Below are positions 35,035 through 42,600 of a stretch of DNA of 64,000 nucleotides, piece after piece. The notes beneath the pieces are model-generated. The model was not told where the DNA came from, did not search any database, and saw nothing but the letters and a program-made list of their open reading frames with translations. The stretch's first letter is position 1; each line of letters opens with the position of its first letter. The stretch is taken from contig NZ_UETD01000002.1 in NCBI RefSeq assembly GCF_900116855.1, positions 186,001 to 250,000 of the forward strand. The letters are read 5' to 3'. The DNA comes from Ruminococcus flavefaciens. Its GTDB lineage: Bacteria; Bacillota; Clostridia; Oscillospirales; Ruminococcaceae. The translations under genes and the position numbers were made by a program.

Positions 35035-36392
35035 AAAGTATAAAACGAACACAAAGGATCACAAGCCTTGTAATACTCCTTTTTATCCTCGGAATGGCTG
35101 TGCTCGTCTTCAAGCTTGTACATGAATCATCTTTCTATATGATGAACTCGGACAAGCATGAGCTTGGCTTCGTCTATGACAGAACAGGCGATGTACTGTT
35201 TGACGGTACGGGTGAAGGCTCTTACCCGGACAATTATTTCCTCGATGTGGGAAATATCATCGGTGACGACTCTGGTCAGATGAACAATACTCTCGTCGCA
35301 AATAATATCGAAAAGCTCAATAACTACAGCTTCTCAAACGGACTTATCCAAGACGGCGGAAAGGCTGCCATTTACACTACACTTGACCACGCCGCAAACC
35401 GTGCGGTCTACAATGCATTCGGTTATCAGGACGGCTGTGTTTGTGCGTATAACTATAAAACGGGAGAAATGCTTGTTTGCGCAAGTATCCCGTCACTTGA
35501 CGTCACAAAGGGCTATGACAACATAGGAAGCTTCCGCCCCGGTACACTCTTATCCAAACCAATGTCCGGGACTGTTCCGGGCTCTACTCAGAAGGTCTCA
35601 ACTGTCATTACCGCTCTGGAGATAATGGGCTCAAGCAACCTATACGCAAAGAGCTACAACTGCTCGGGCAAATATATCAACAGAACAGGCGACAGCATCG
35701 ACTGTCATAACATTTACGGTCACGGTACCCAGAATATTCAGGAAGCCTTTGAAAACAGCTGTAACCCGTTCTTTGCACAGCTCATTGAGGACGATGAAAT
35801 GCCTCTCGACAGAGTTATGAAACAGTACGAAAAAATGGGATATGTTCTCAACGGAGGCGAGCCCCAATTCTATGAAATTGACGGTATACAGTGCGCCACT
35901 GCATCAACTACTCTCGAGGACAAGTACCAGTTCAAGACTCAGTGGGGCTGTATCGGTCAGGGTGATACCCTTGTAAGCCCTATGCAGCTCATGATGTGGG
36001 AGAGCGCTATCGCCAATGAATCAGGCAAAATGACCATGCCCTACTTCATCGACCATGTGACTGATGTAAAGGGACATATCAGAGACAAAGCAAAAACACG
36101 ATACAGTGACAAGCTCTTCTCAGAGAGCACTGCATCTGCCGCAAAACAGATACTCCTCACTAATGGTGCAGATAAGTACAGCTATTCCATAGTCGGCTAC
36201 AATGTTGGCGTAAAGAGCGGTACTGCTCAGGTAGATGAAGGAGCTCATGAGAATTCCCTGCTGGTCGGCTTCGTAGATGATCCTTCCTTCCCCATCGCCT
36301 TCTGTATTCTCATTGAGAACAAGGACAGCGGATATCTAACCACTGAACAGGTAGCACAGGTGCTTCTTGATAATTTAAAAAACAATAATTGA
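35031..36392 (+). CDS. Class B penicillin-binding protein, short form
   Basis: This 453-aa transpeptidase cross-links peptidoglycan outside the membrane. It has one N-terminal anchor (about residues 10-30) and a penicillin-binding domain with the active serine in STQK (residues about 187-190), SCN (NSCNPFFAQL) and KSGTAQ near 400. The usual N-terminal dimerisation domain is reduced to about 100 residues. It starts at 35031 with GGAGGTGG upstream and overlaps the SEDS gene by 4 nt, making a SEDS/PBP pair. Confidence 0.9.
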   Translation: MKSIKRTQRITSLVILLFILGMAVLVFKLVHESSFYMMNSDKHELGFVYDRTGDVLFDGTGEGSYPDNYFLDVGNIIGDDSGQMNNTLVANNIEKLNNYSFSNGLIQDGGKAAIYTTLDHAANRAVYNAFGYQDGCVCAYNYKTGEMLVCASIPSLDVTKGYDNIGSFRPGTLLSKPMSGTVPGSTQKVSTVITALEIMGSSNLYAKSYNCSGKYINRTGDSIDCHNIYGHGTQNIQEAFENSCNPFFAQLIEDDEMPLDRVMKQYEKMGYVLNGGEPQFYEIDGIQCATASTTLEDKYQFKTQWGCIGQGDTLVSPMQLMMWESAIANESGKMTMPYFIDHVTDVKGHIRDKAKTRYSDKLFSESTASAAKQILLTNGADKYSYSIVGYNVGVKSGTAQVDEGAHENSLLVGFVDDPSFPIAFCILIENKDSGYLTTEQVAQVLLDNLKNNN

Positions 36393-36454
36393 TGTCAGTT
36401 TAAACAAATAAAAGATTTCTCTTTGTGCATTTAAACGAATTTAACAAAAATATC

Positions 36455-36483
36455 TTGTAAAAGCTATTATATTATGGTATAAT
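36455..36483 (+). promoter_or_regulatory. hpf promoter
   Basis: TTGTAA (36455-36460), 17-bp spacer, TATAAT (36478-36483), about 50 bp before the hpf start. Confidence 0.65.
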
Positions 36484-36533
36484 ATAACCATAAACTTATG
36501 CTATGTTTGTACATAGCTTAAAGGAGGACTAAT

Positions 36534-37061
36534 ATGAAAACTACCATCACAGCAAAAAAAATGCAGATCCCGACTAACTTTACTGAATACGCTGAGAAAA
36601 GGATCGATACCCGACTCGGAAAATTCTTTGGCGATGATGCTGACGCTAAGATCGTTATATCCGAGATCAGAAACCAGATCATTCTTGAGCTTACTGTTAA
36701 ATACAACAGCATTATTTTCCGTGCAGAGCGTACAGCTGAAGATAAGTATGTAGCTCTTGACGATGCTATCGATAAGATCATCAGACAGATCAGAAAGAAC
36801 AAGACCAAGGTCGAGAAGAAGCTGAAGGATACAGCTTTCAAGGAGGCTTTCGCTTATCCCGTTCCCGAGTCTGTTGATTACGAAGTAATCAAGCACAAGA
36901 AGTTCAAGATGAGACCCATGGATATCGATGAGGCTATCCTCCAGATGAATATGCTGGATCACGAGTTCTTCATGTTCACCAATGCAGAGACAGGTCTTAT
37001 AAATGTTGTTTATAAGCGTGCAGACGGTAATTATGCAGTTCTCGAACCTGATAACGACTAA
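36534..37061 (+). CDS. hpf: Ribosome hibernation-promoting factor, long form
   Basis: The 175-aa protein has the RaiA/HPF ribosome-binding domain (residues 1-100, ITAKKMQIPTNFTEYAEKRIDTRLGKFF) joined to the C-terminal dimerisation domain (about 118-175, VIKHKKFKMRPMDIDEAILQMNMLDHEFFMFTN). Long HPF alone makes inactive 100S ribosome dimers in stationary phase. It has its own promoter and a hairpin terminator. Confidence 0.95.
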   Translation: MKTTITAKKMQIPTNFTEYAEKRIDTRLGKFFGDDADAKIVISEIRNQIILELTVKYNSIIFRAERTAEDKYVALDDAIDKIIRQIRKNKTKVEKKLKDTAFKEAFAYPVPESVDYEVIKHKKFKMRPMDIDEAILQMNMLDHEFFMFTNAETGLINVVYKRADGNYAVLEPDND

Positions 37062-37071
37062 ATCACAGTGA

Positions 37072-37107
37072 CAATATGCGGGGCTTTGCGTCCCGCATAT
37101 TGATTTT
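37072..37107 (+). terminator. Terminator after hpf
   Basis: CAATATGCGGG and CCCGCATATTG form an 11-bp stem followed by a short T-tract (ATTTTAT). Some readthrough into the next gene is possible because no separate promoter was seen. Confidence 0.7.
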
Positions 37108-37125
37108 ATAAAAGGAGTGCTAAAA

Positions 37126-37794
37126 ATGGACAACAACAAGAAAACTATACTTGAAAAACGTATCAAAGCTGTGGGAGAAAAGCTCCGCAGGAACAACATG
37201 GAGTTCTACTATGCAGAGACAAAAGATGACGTCTGTCCCATTGTGGCTTCACTTATCAAAAAAGGCGATGTAATTACAAACGGCGGTACAATGACAATGG
37301 CAGAATGCGGACTCGGTGAGCTGCTCTCCTCCCCCGACTATAATTATCTCGACCGCTCAAAGATGACTCCCGAAGAAGTTCAGGAGCTCTATATCAGAGC
37401 CTTCTCAGCCGACGTTTATATTTCCAGCTCAAATGCTATCACTGAGGACGGTGTTCTCTATAATGTAGACGGAAACAGCAATCGTATCGCTGCTATTGCT
37501 TACGGTCCCAAATCCGTAATAATCATTGCAGGCTATAATAAGATCGTAAGAGATCTGAACGAAGCGGAGATAAGAGTCAAGAGAGAGGCTGCTCCTCCTA
37601 ACTGTGTGCGTCTGAACTGCGAGACATACTGTAAAGAAAAGGGAGAATGTGTGTCGCTCTCCAAAGCTGACCGTCAGATAAGCGACGGCTGCGGCGGTGA
37701 CGGCAGAATATGCTGTAATTACCTCATTTCCGCTCAGCAGAGGCATAAGGGCAGGATAAAGGTCATAATCGTCGGCGAGGAACTGGGCTATTGA
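37126..37794 (+). CDS. LutC/YkgG-family (DUF162) protein with C-terminal cysteines
   Basis: The 222-aa protein has the LUD domain of lactate utilisation proteins (MEFYYAETKDDVCPIVASLIKKGDVITNGGTMTMAECGL; ADVYISSSNAITEDGVLYNVDGNSNRIAAIAYGPKSVIIIAGYNKIV). It ends in a Cys-rich segment (NCETYCKEKGEC and DGCGGDGRICC) that may bind metal. LutA and LutB are not nearby, so a role in lactate oxidation is not supported; standalone members are common in anaerobes and undefined. The ATG at 37126 has AAAGGAG upstream. Confidence 0.8.
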   Translation: MDNNKKTILEKRIKAVGEKLRRNNMEFYYAETKDDVCPIVASLIKKGDVITNGGTMTMAECGLGELLSSPDYNYLDRSKMTPEEVQELYIRAFSADVYISSSNAITEDGVLYNVDGNSNRIAAIAYGPKSVIIIAGYNKIVRDLNEAEIRVKREAAPPNCVRLNCETYCKEKGECVSLSKADRQISDGCGGDGRICCNYLISAQQRHKGRIKVIIVGEELGY

Positions 37795-37797
37795 TAT

Positions 37798-38619
37798 ATG
37801 AATGCGACACTGACGGCAGTATATCAGACTGCCTGCTTCTTTGTAATATACGCCTTCTTCGGATGGTGCCTTGAAGTTGTATATCAGGCGGTGGAGCACG
37901 GCAAATTTATCAACCGTGGCTTCCTGAACGGTCCTTATTGTCCAATTTACGGCTTCGGAGTCATAATCGTCTGTGGGGCACTTGAACCTATCAAAGAAAA
38001 TCTTATTGTTCTATATTTGGGAGCGGTAATTCTTACTTCTACACTCGAATTCATCACCGGCTTTCTGCTTGAGAAAATTTTCCGGCGAAAATGGTGGGAC
38101 TACACAGGCGAGAGATTTAATCTGAAAGGCTATATATGTCTAAAATTCTCGCTGCTCTGGGGAGTTGCCTGTCTTGTAACAGTCAGGCTGATACATCCTC
38201 TGGTCACAGCCTTTGTTGAGAAACTGCCGCAGACACTGGGAATCATTATCCTGTCTGTCATACTAATCGGCTTCCTCAGCGACGCAGTTATCACTGTCTG
38301 CGCTATTATCCACATCAGAAACAGACTCATTCTCACAGAGCGCATTTCCACTGAAATGAGAAAAATATCTGATGCCACAGGTGAAAAACTGTTCAGCGGC
38401 GTCGAGTTCGTAATGGATAAGAAGAATGACCTTGATGAAAAGGCAAACGAACACAGGAAAAAGCTGGAAGAGCTTGCAGCTAAATACAGAAAACTTACCG
38501 AGAAACGTGAGTTAACTCTGAAACGACTTGCAAAGGCTTTCCCTAAGCTTTCCCTTGAAAGCACAGCTGAACTAAAGGAGCGCTTCGCAAAAATAAAGGA
38601 TGAATTAAAACTTAAATAG
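37798..38619 (+). CDS. Putative ABC-transporter type IV (CmpB-like) membrane protein
   Basis: The 273-aa protein has about five membrane helices in residues 5-185, with the family pattern FFGWCLEVVYQAVEHGKFINRGFLNGPYCPIYGFG and WDYTGERFNLKGYICLKFSLLWG. A Lys/Glu-rich coiled coil follows (about 195-273). This is the PF06541 family, named for a putative ABC permease but without shown transport activity, and no ATPase is adjacent. The ATG at 37798 is 3 nt after the LutC-like stop, so the two genes are coupled. Confidence 0.8.
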   Translation: MNATLTAVYQTACFFVIYAFFGWCLEVVYQAVEHGKFINRGFLNGPYCPIYGFGVIIVCGALEPIKENLIVLYLGAVILTSTLEFITGFLLEKIFRRKWWDYTGERFNLKGYICLKFSLLWGVACLVTVRLIHPLVTAFVEKLPQTLGIIILSVILIGFLSDAVITVCAIIHIRNRLILTERISTEMRKISDATGEKLFSGVEFVMDKKNDLDEKANEHRKKLEELAAKYRKLTEKRELTLKRLAKAFPKLSLESTAELKERFAKIKDELKLK

Positions 38620-38629
38620 CATATAAAAT

Positions 38630-38661
38630 GGGGACATTGTCTGAAATGTCCCTGTTTTTTT
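38630..38661 (+). terminator. Terminator after the CmpB-like gene
   Basis: GGGGACATT, loop GTCTG, AATGTCCC, then TG and a T-run of seven. Confidence 0.85.
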
Positions 38662-38699
38662 ATTAGTTTTGATATAAAACGTAAAACTTCAAAAAATGT

Positions 38700-38728
38700 T
38701 TGACAAACTATAAAAAGTATGCTATACT
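38700..38728 (+). promoter_or_regulatory. Promoter of the aldolase gene
   Basis: TTGACA (38700-38705), 17-bp spacer, TATACT (38723-38728). Confidence 0.7.
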
Positions 38729-38795
38729 ATTTTCAGTGAGACTTTAAAGCGTTACAGCGTAAAGTGCTACAGTACTCAACGAAAGAGGAATTTTT

Positions 38796-39770
38796 ATGAA
38801 AGAGATATCTAAGCTTATGAATTACAGATCAGATGTCAGAGTTATTGACGCAACTCTGCGTGACGGAGGACTCGTAAACGATTTCAGATTCAGCGATGAG
38901 TTTGTAAGAGACCTTTATCTCTCAAATATCAAAGCAGGCGTTGACTATATGGAATTCGGTTACAGAGCCGATAAGGAAATGTTCAAGGTCGAGGACTTCG
39001 GTCCATGTAAGTTCTGCGATGACGAGTATCTGCGCTCTATCGTAGGAGACAACCACACAGACCTTAAAATCGCTATCATGGCGGATGTAGGACGCTGCAA
39101 CTATAAGCAGGATATCGTTGAGCGTGAGAACAGTCCTGTTGACCTTATTCGTGTCGCTACTTATATACACCAGATACCCACAGCGGTTGATATGATAGAG
39201 GACGCAAAGAAGAAGGGCTATGAGGTAAGCTGCAATATCATGGCTATCTCAAATGCTCAGGAAAGCGATATGAAGGTAGCTCTCGATATTCTCGGTCAGT
39301 CCCCTGTTGATGTTTTCTATATTGTTGACAGCTTCGGTTCGCTCTATCCCGAGCAGATCGCAAGAATAGCAGACCTTTATCTCGAAGTTGCTGCAAAGTA
39401 CGGTAAAAAGGTCGGCATACACGCTCACAACAACCAGCAGCTCGCTTTCGCAAACACCATTGAAGCTGTGGGTGACGGAGTTGACTGGCTGGACGCAACA
39501 TACTCATCAATGGGCAGAGGCGCAGGAAACTGTGCTATGGAGCTTCTTCTGGGCTTCCTCAAAAATCCTAAGTATAATGTATACCCCGTTTTCCAGTTCA
39601 TTGAGAAGCATATGGACAAGCTTCGTGAGGAGGGCGCTGTATGGGGCTATGACCTCCAGTACCTGCTGACAGGTCTGTTCAATCAGCATCCGAGAACAGC
39701 TATCCAGTTCACTAAGGATAAGCGCAAGGATTTCTCCGAATTCTACAAGGAGATAATCTCTCAGGAATAA
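38796..39770 (+). CDS. HMGL-like aldolase catalytic-domain protein
   Basis: The 324-aa protein is a TIM-barrel of the HMG-CoA lyase/4-hydroxy-2-oxovalerate aldolase superfamily. Visible motifs are VIDATLRDGGLVNDF (residues 15-29, metal-binding Asp in TLRDGG), VDYMEFGYRAD, FYIVDSFGSLYPEQIARI and the metal-binding VGIHAHNNQQLAFANTIEA. The C-terminal communication domain of true hydroxy-oxovalerate aldolases is short or different, and no acyl-acetaldehyde dehydrogenase gene is nearby, so the substrate is unknown. It is monocistronic with its own promoter. Confidence 0.85.
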   Translation: MKEISKLMNYRSDVRVIDATLRDGGLVNDFRFSDEFVRDLYLSNIKAGVDYMEFGYRADKEMFKVEDFGPCKFCDDEYLRSIVGDNHTDLKIAIMADVGRCNYKQDIVERENSPVDLIRVATYIHQIPTAVDMIEDAKKKGYEVSCNIMAISNAQESDMKVALDILGQSPVDVFYIVDSFGSLYPEQIARIADLYLEVAAKYGKKVGIHAHNNQQLAFANTIEAVGDGVDWLDATYSSMGRGAGNCAMELLLGFLKNPKYNVYPVFQFIEKHMDKLREEGAVWGYDLQYLLTGLFNQHPRTAIQFTKDKRKDFSEFYKEIISQE

Positions 39771-39802
39771 ATATCGGAAACTGCAGACAGTTTTCATAAC
39801 AT

Positions 39803-40119
39803 AAAAAGCATCTCAGTAAAGGCGGTACTCTTATAGAAGTTTTACAAGTGATATTGAGGAAAACCCTTTTGAAAAAGGGTTCTTCCTCAAACTCCTTTCC
39901 TAAAACTTTCAGCATTAAATTTAGCCCCAACAGGGCGCTCTCAGTTTTATTACTGATTTTCACATCTTGTGTAAAGCGCCCTGTCGGGGCTAAATTCAGT
40001 TATAAAGTCTTTGGAAAAAGGGGGCTTGGGGGAAAAGAACCTTTCCTCAGAAAGGTTTTTTCCTCCAATAATTACATATAAACTTCTATATAAGTACTAC
40101 TCTTAATGAGGTGCTTTTT
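39803..40119. repeat. Dispersed palindromic element, copy 3 (317 bp), inside the parC terminator
   Basis: Same length as copy 1 but inverted relative to it. The inner element is 39817-40105 (289 bp) with imperfect terminal inverted repeats, arm hairpins AACCCTTTT/AAAAGGGTT-like near 39862-39881 and AACCTTTC/GAAAGGTT near 40039-40056, and a central stem 39920-39939 / 39975-39994 around the loop 39940-39974. The outer stem is AAAAAGCATCTCA / TGAGGTGCTTTTT with one mismatch. On the minus strand it begins 4 nt after the parC stop and ends in five Ts, so it looks like the parC terminator split by the element. It also covers the 3' side of the converging aldolase gene. Confidence 0.87.
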
Positions 40120-40123
40120 GTTG

Positions 40124-42364
40124 TCAGAATGTAAGCTGATTGCTGTCGCCAAGCTCCTTTGCAGGCTTTCCTGCGGCAGGAACGCTCTTTGCTCTGTACT
40201 TCTCCAGCTCGGGAAGCTCTTCCTGTGTGATAATAGAAGCTGCTGAAAGTACAGCCTTCTTTCTCAGATTTATTACCTGAACGCCCTGTGAGTCTCTTGT
40301 AGACTTTGGCAGTATCATTCCTGTATTGAACACCAGTGCGTGACCGCTTGATGTTCTGAGCAGGATATCAGCGTCCTCACCAACAAAGAGTGCAGCTACA
40401 AGCGGCGATTTTGCAGAATATGCATTCGCCAGCTTCTTGCGGTTTGTCTTTGTCTCATAGGACTTCATAGGTACCTTAGCAGCCTTTCCGTTCTCAAAGA
40501 AGAACACGATATATCCACTATAATCGGTAGTGGGGACAAGTGTTTTAAGTCCCTCGTTCTCATCAAAGCTGAGCTTTGCAGGGATATAGTCACCCATGAC
40601 GCTTGCCTTGGTATCGTCAAATGCACTTGCCTTTGACTTGTATGCCTGAGCCTGATCGGAGAAGAACACAAGCTCCGTCTTGTTGGTAGCTTCAAAGCTC
40701 TGGCTGATGAAGTCGCCCTCCTTCAGCTTCTGCTCTCCGCTCATTCTAAGGGACTGAGGTGTTATCTTCTTGAAGTAGCCGCTGTCTGATACAAAGAGGT
40801 GTACGGGATAATCGGGAGTATCGTCGATTACCTCCTCTTCCTCAACGTCAGACTGATAGTAGAACATTGTCCTTCTGGGCTTAGCGTAGTTCTTTATTAC
40901 TTCGCGAAGCTCATTCACGATGATCTTTCTTATCTTCTTCTTGTCGCGGAGTATCTCCTCCATCTCCTCGATGTCCTTTTTCAGCTGATCAACTTCCTCA
41001 ACGCGGCGGAGAATATACTGCTTATTGATGTTGCGGAGCTTTATCTCAGCAACATATTCAGCCTGAACCTCATCTATGCCGAAGCCTATCATCAGGTTTG
41101 GGACAACATCCGCTTCATTCTCAGTCTCGCGGATGATCTTTATTGCCTTGTCAATATCAAGAAGTATCTTAGAGAGAGCTTCCAGCAGGTGGAGCTTCTC
41201 TTTCTTCTTCTGGAGATCGTGGTAGGTCCTGCGCTGGATACACTCCTCACGGAAAGCAGTCCACTCGGTAAGTATCTCACGGACACCCATGACCTTTGGA
41301 GTACCTGCGATCAGGATATTGAAGTTGCATGGGTAGCTGTCCTGCAAAGGAGTCAGACGATAGAGCTTCTGCATGAGCTTATCAGGGTCTGTTCCGCGTT
41401 TTAAGTCGATGGCTATTTTCAGGCCGTCGATATCTGTCTCATCACGGATATAGGATATCTCCCTTATCTTGCCCTGTTTTACAAGGTCGATTATCTTCTC
41501 GATTATCGCCTCAACAGTGGTAGTATAAGGTATCTCCGTCACCTCTATGCAGTTTGCACTCTTGTCATAGCTGTACTTTGAGCGAACCTTTATGCTTCCG
41601 CGTCCTGTCTCGTAGACCTTATTAAGCTCTGCTTCATCATAGAGCATAAGACCGCCGCCGGGGAAATCCGGTCCCTTGAGAGTGCTGAGGATATCGTGGT
41701 TTGGATCCTTCATCAGCGCGATAGTTGTCTCGCAGACCTCCTCAAGATTGAAGGGGCACACATTGCTCGCCATTGAAACGGCGATGCCCGTGTTTGAGTT
41801 TACGAGGACAGTTGGGAAAGTAGCAGGCAGAAGTGTGGGCTCCTGCATGGTATTATCGTAGTTTGGAACGAAATCGATCGTCTCCTTGTCAATGTCACGG
41901 AAAAGCTCGTTGCATATCTTCTCCAGCTTTACCTCGGTGTATCGCGGTGCAGCAAAGTGCATCTTGCTGGAGTACTGCTTACCGAAGTTACCCTTGCTGT
42001 CTATATATGGGTGAAGCAGCGCCTCGTTGCCCCTTGTCATACGGACCAGTGTCTCATATATAGCCTGATCGCCGTGGGGGTTGAGCTTCATGGTCTCACC
42101 GACCACGTTCGCAGACTTTGAACGCTCCTTGTCGGGATTGAGAAGTCCCCTCTTGTACATCATGTAAAGAAGCTTTCTGTGTGAGGGCTTGAAGCCGTCT
42201 ATCTCGGGAAGAGCTCGGGAGATGATAACGCTCATAGCATAGGGCATATAGTTCTTTTTCAGCGTGTCTGTGATCTTCTCGTCAACGACGCTTCCTGAAC
42301 CCTCTATATAAGCCTCGTGCTTGTACACGGGCTGTTTTTTGGGAGTTTCCCTCTTTCTTGGCAT
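40124..42364 (-). CDS. parC: Type II DNA topoisomerase subunit A (ParC/GyrA-like)
   Basis: The 746-aa protein is the DNA-cleaving subunit. The catalytic Tyr142 is in AAPRYTEVK, preceded by DGFKPSHRKLLYMMYKRGL and by the helix KLNPHGDQAIYETLVRM. A coiled-coil region (about 365-470) and a beta-pinwheel-like C-terminal domain follow. The sequence differs from canonical GyrA (AAPRY where AMRYTE is usual), so this looks like the second, topoisomerase IV-type pair of Clostridia; the gyrA/parC distinction is inferred. The ATG directly follows the stop of the small zinc-ribbon gene. Confidence 0.88.
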   Translation of the reverse strand: MPRKRETPKKQPVYKHEAYIEGSGSVVDEKITDTLKKNYMPYAMSVIISRALPEIDGFKPSHRKLLYMMYKRGLLNPDKERSKSANVVGETMKLNPHGDQAIYETLVRMTRGNEALLHPYIDSKGNFGKQYSSKMHFAAPRYTEVKLEKICNELFRDIDKETIDFVPNYDNTMQEPTLLPATFPTVLVNSNTGIAVSMASNVCPFNLEEVCETTIALMKDPNHDILSTLKGPDFPGGGLMLYDEAELNKVYETGRGSIKVRSKYSYDKSANCIEVTEIPYTTTVEAIIEKIIDLVKQGKIREISYIRDETDIDGLKIAIDLKRGTDPDKLMQKLYRLTPLQDSYPCNFNILIAGTPKVMGVREILTEWTAFREECIQRRTYHDLQKKKEKLHLLEALSKILLDIDKAIKIIRETENEADVVPNLMIGFGIDEVQAEYVAEIKLRNINKQYILRRVEEVDQLKKDIEEMEEILRDKKKIRKIIVNELREVIKNYAKPRRTMFYYQSDVEEEEVIDDTPDYPVHLFVSDSGYFKKITPQSLRMSGEQKLKEGDFISQSFEATNKTELVFFSDQAQAYKSKASAFDDTKASVMGDYIPAKLSFDENEGLKTLVPTTDYSGYIVFFFENGKAAKVPMKSYETKTNRKKLANAYSAKSPLVAALFVGEDADILLRTSSGHALVFNTGMILPKSTRDSQGVQVINLRKKAVLSAASIITQEELPELEKYRAKSVPAAGKPAKELGDSNQLTF

Positions 42365-42589
42365 TTATGATTCTCCTTCTGTACGTCTTTTGCTTTTCTT
42401 CAAAAGTTTTTCGGGATCCTTAACATAAGTTCTTACAACGCTTCCGCAGTCGCGGCAGATTGTATGATACAGTGAAGTTGAATGCAGCAGACTGTCCGCA
42501 CTGTAAACTGCACCGTAAAAATTCTGATAGCCCGTAATGAACTCAGTTCCGCCGCAAAAACGGCATTTTGTCATTTTGACCCTTTTCAT
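42365..42589 (-). CDS. Small zinc-ribbon protein inside the topoisomerase operon
   Basis: The 74-aa protein has CRFCGG (Cys 9 and 12) and CRDCGS (near 45-48), a Cys4 zinc ribbon, and a basic C-terminus (KLLKKSKRRTEGES). AAGGAG precedes the ATG. It lies between the two topoisomerase subunit genes, 11 nt after parE and directly against the parC start, so the three are one operon. A role as accessory to the topoisomerase is possible but is inference from position only. Confidence 0.7.
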   Translation of the reverse strand: MKRVKMTKCRFCGGTEFITGYQNFYGAVYSADSLLHSTSLYHTICRDCGSVVRTYVKDPEKLLKKSKRRTEGES

Positions 42590-42600
42590 ATCAAATCTCC

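Noticed and set aside
37126..37794. Lactate utilisation operon lutABC
   Set aside because: Only the LutC-like protein is present; no LutA or LutB gene is adjacent.
39848..40081. Open frame over repeat copy 3 (KFSYKVFGKRGLGGKEPF), matched by a frame at 1846-2139
   Set aside because: Same cause: the element is a palindromic non-coding repeat and the frames follow from its arms.
40799..41404. 201-aa plus-strand frame inside parC
   Set aside because: Antisense to the conserved topoisomerase coding region; Leu-rich composition is that expected from the complement of Lys/Glu helices.
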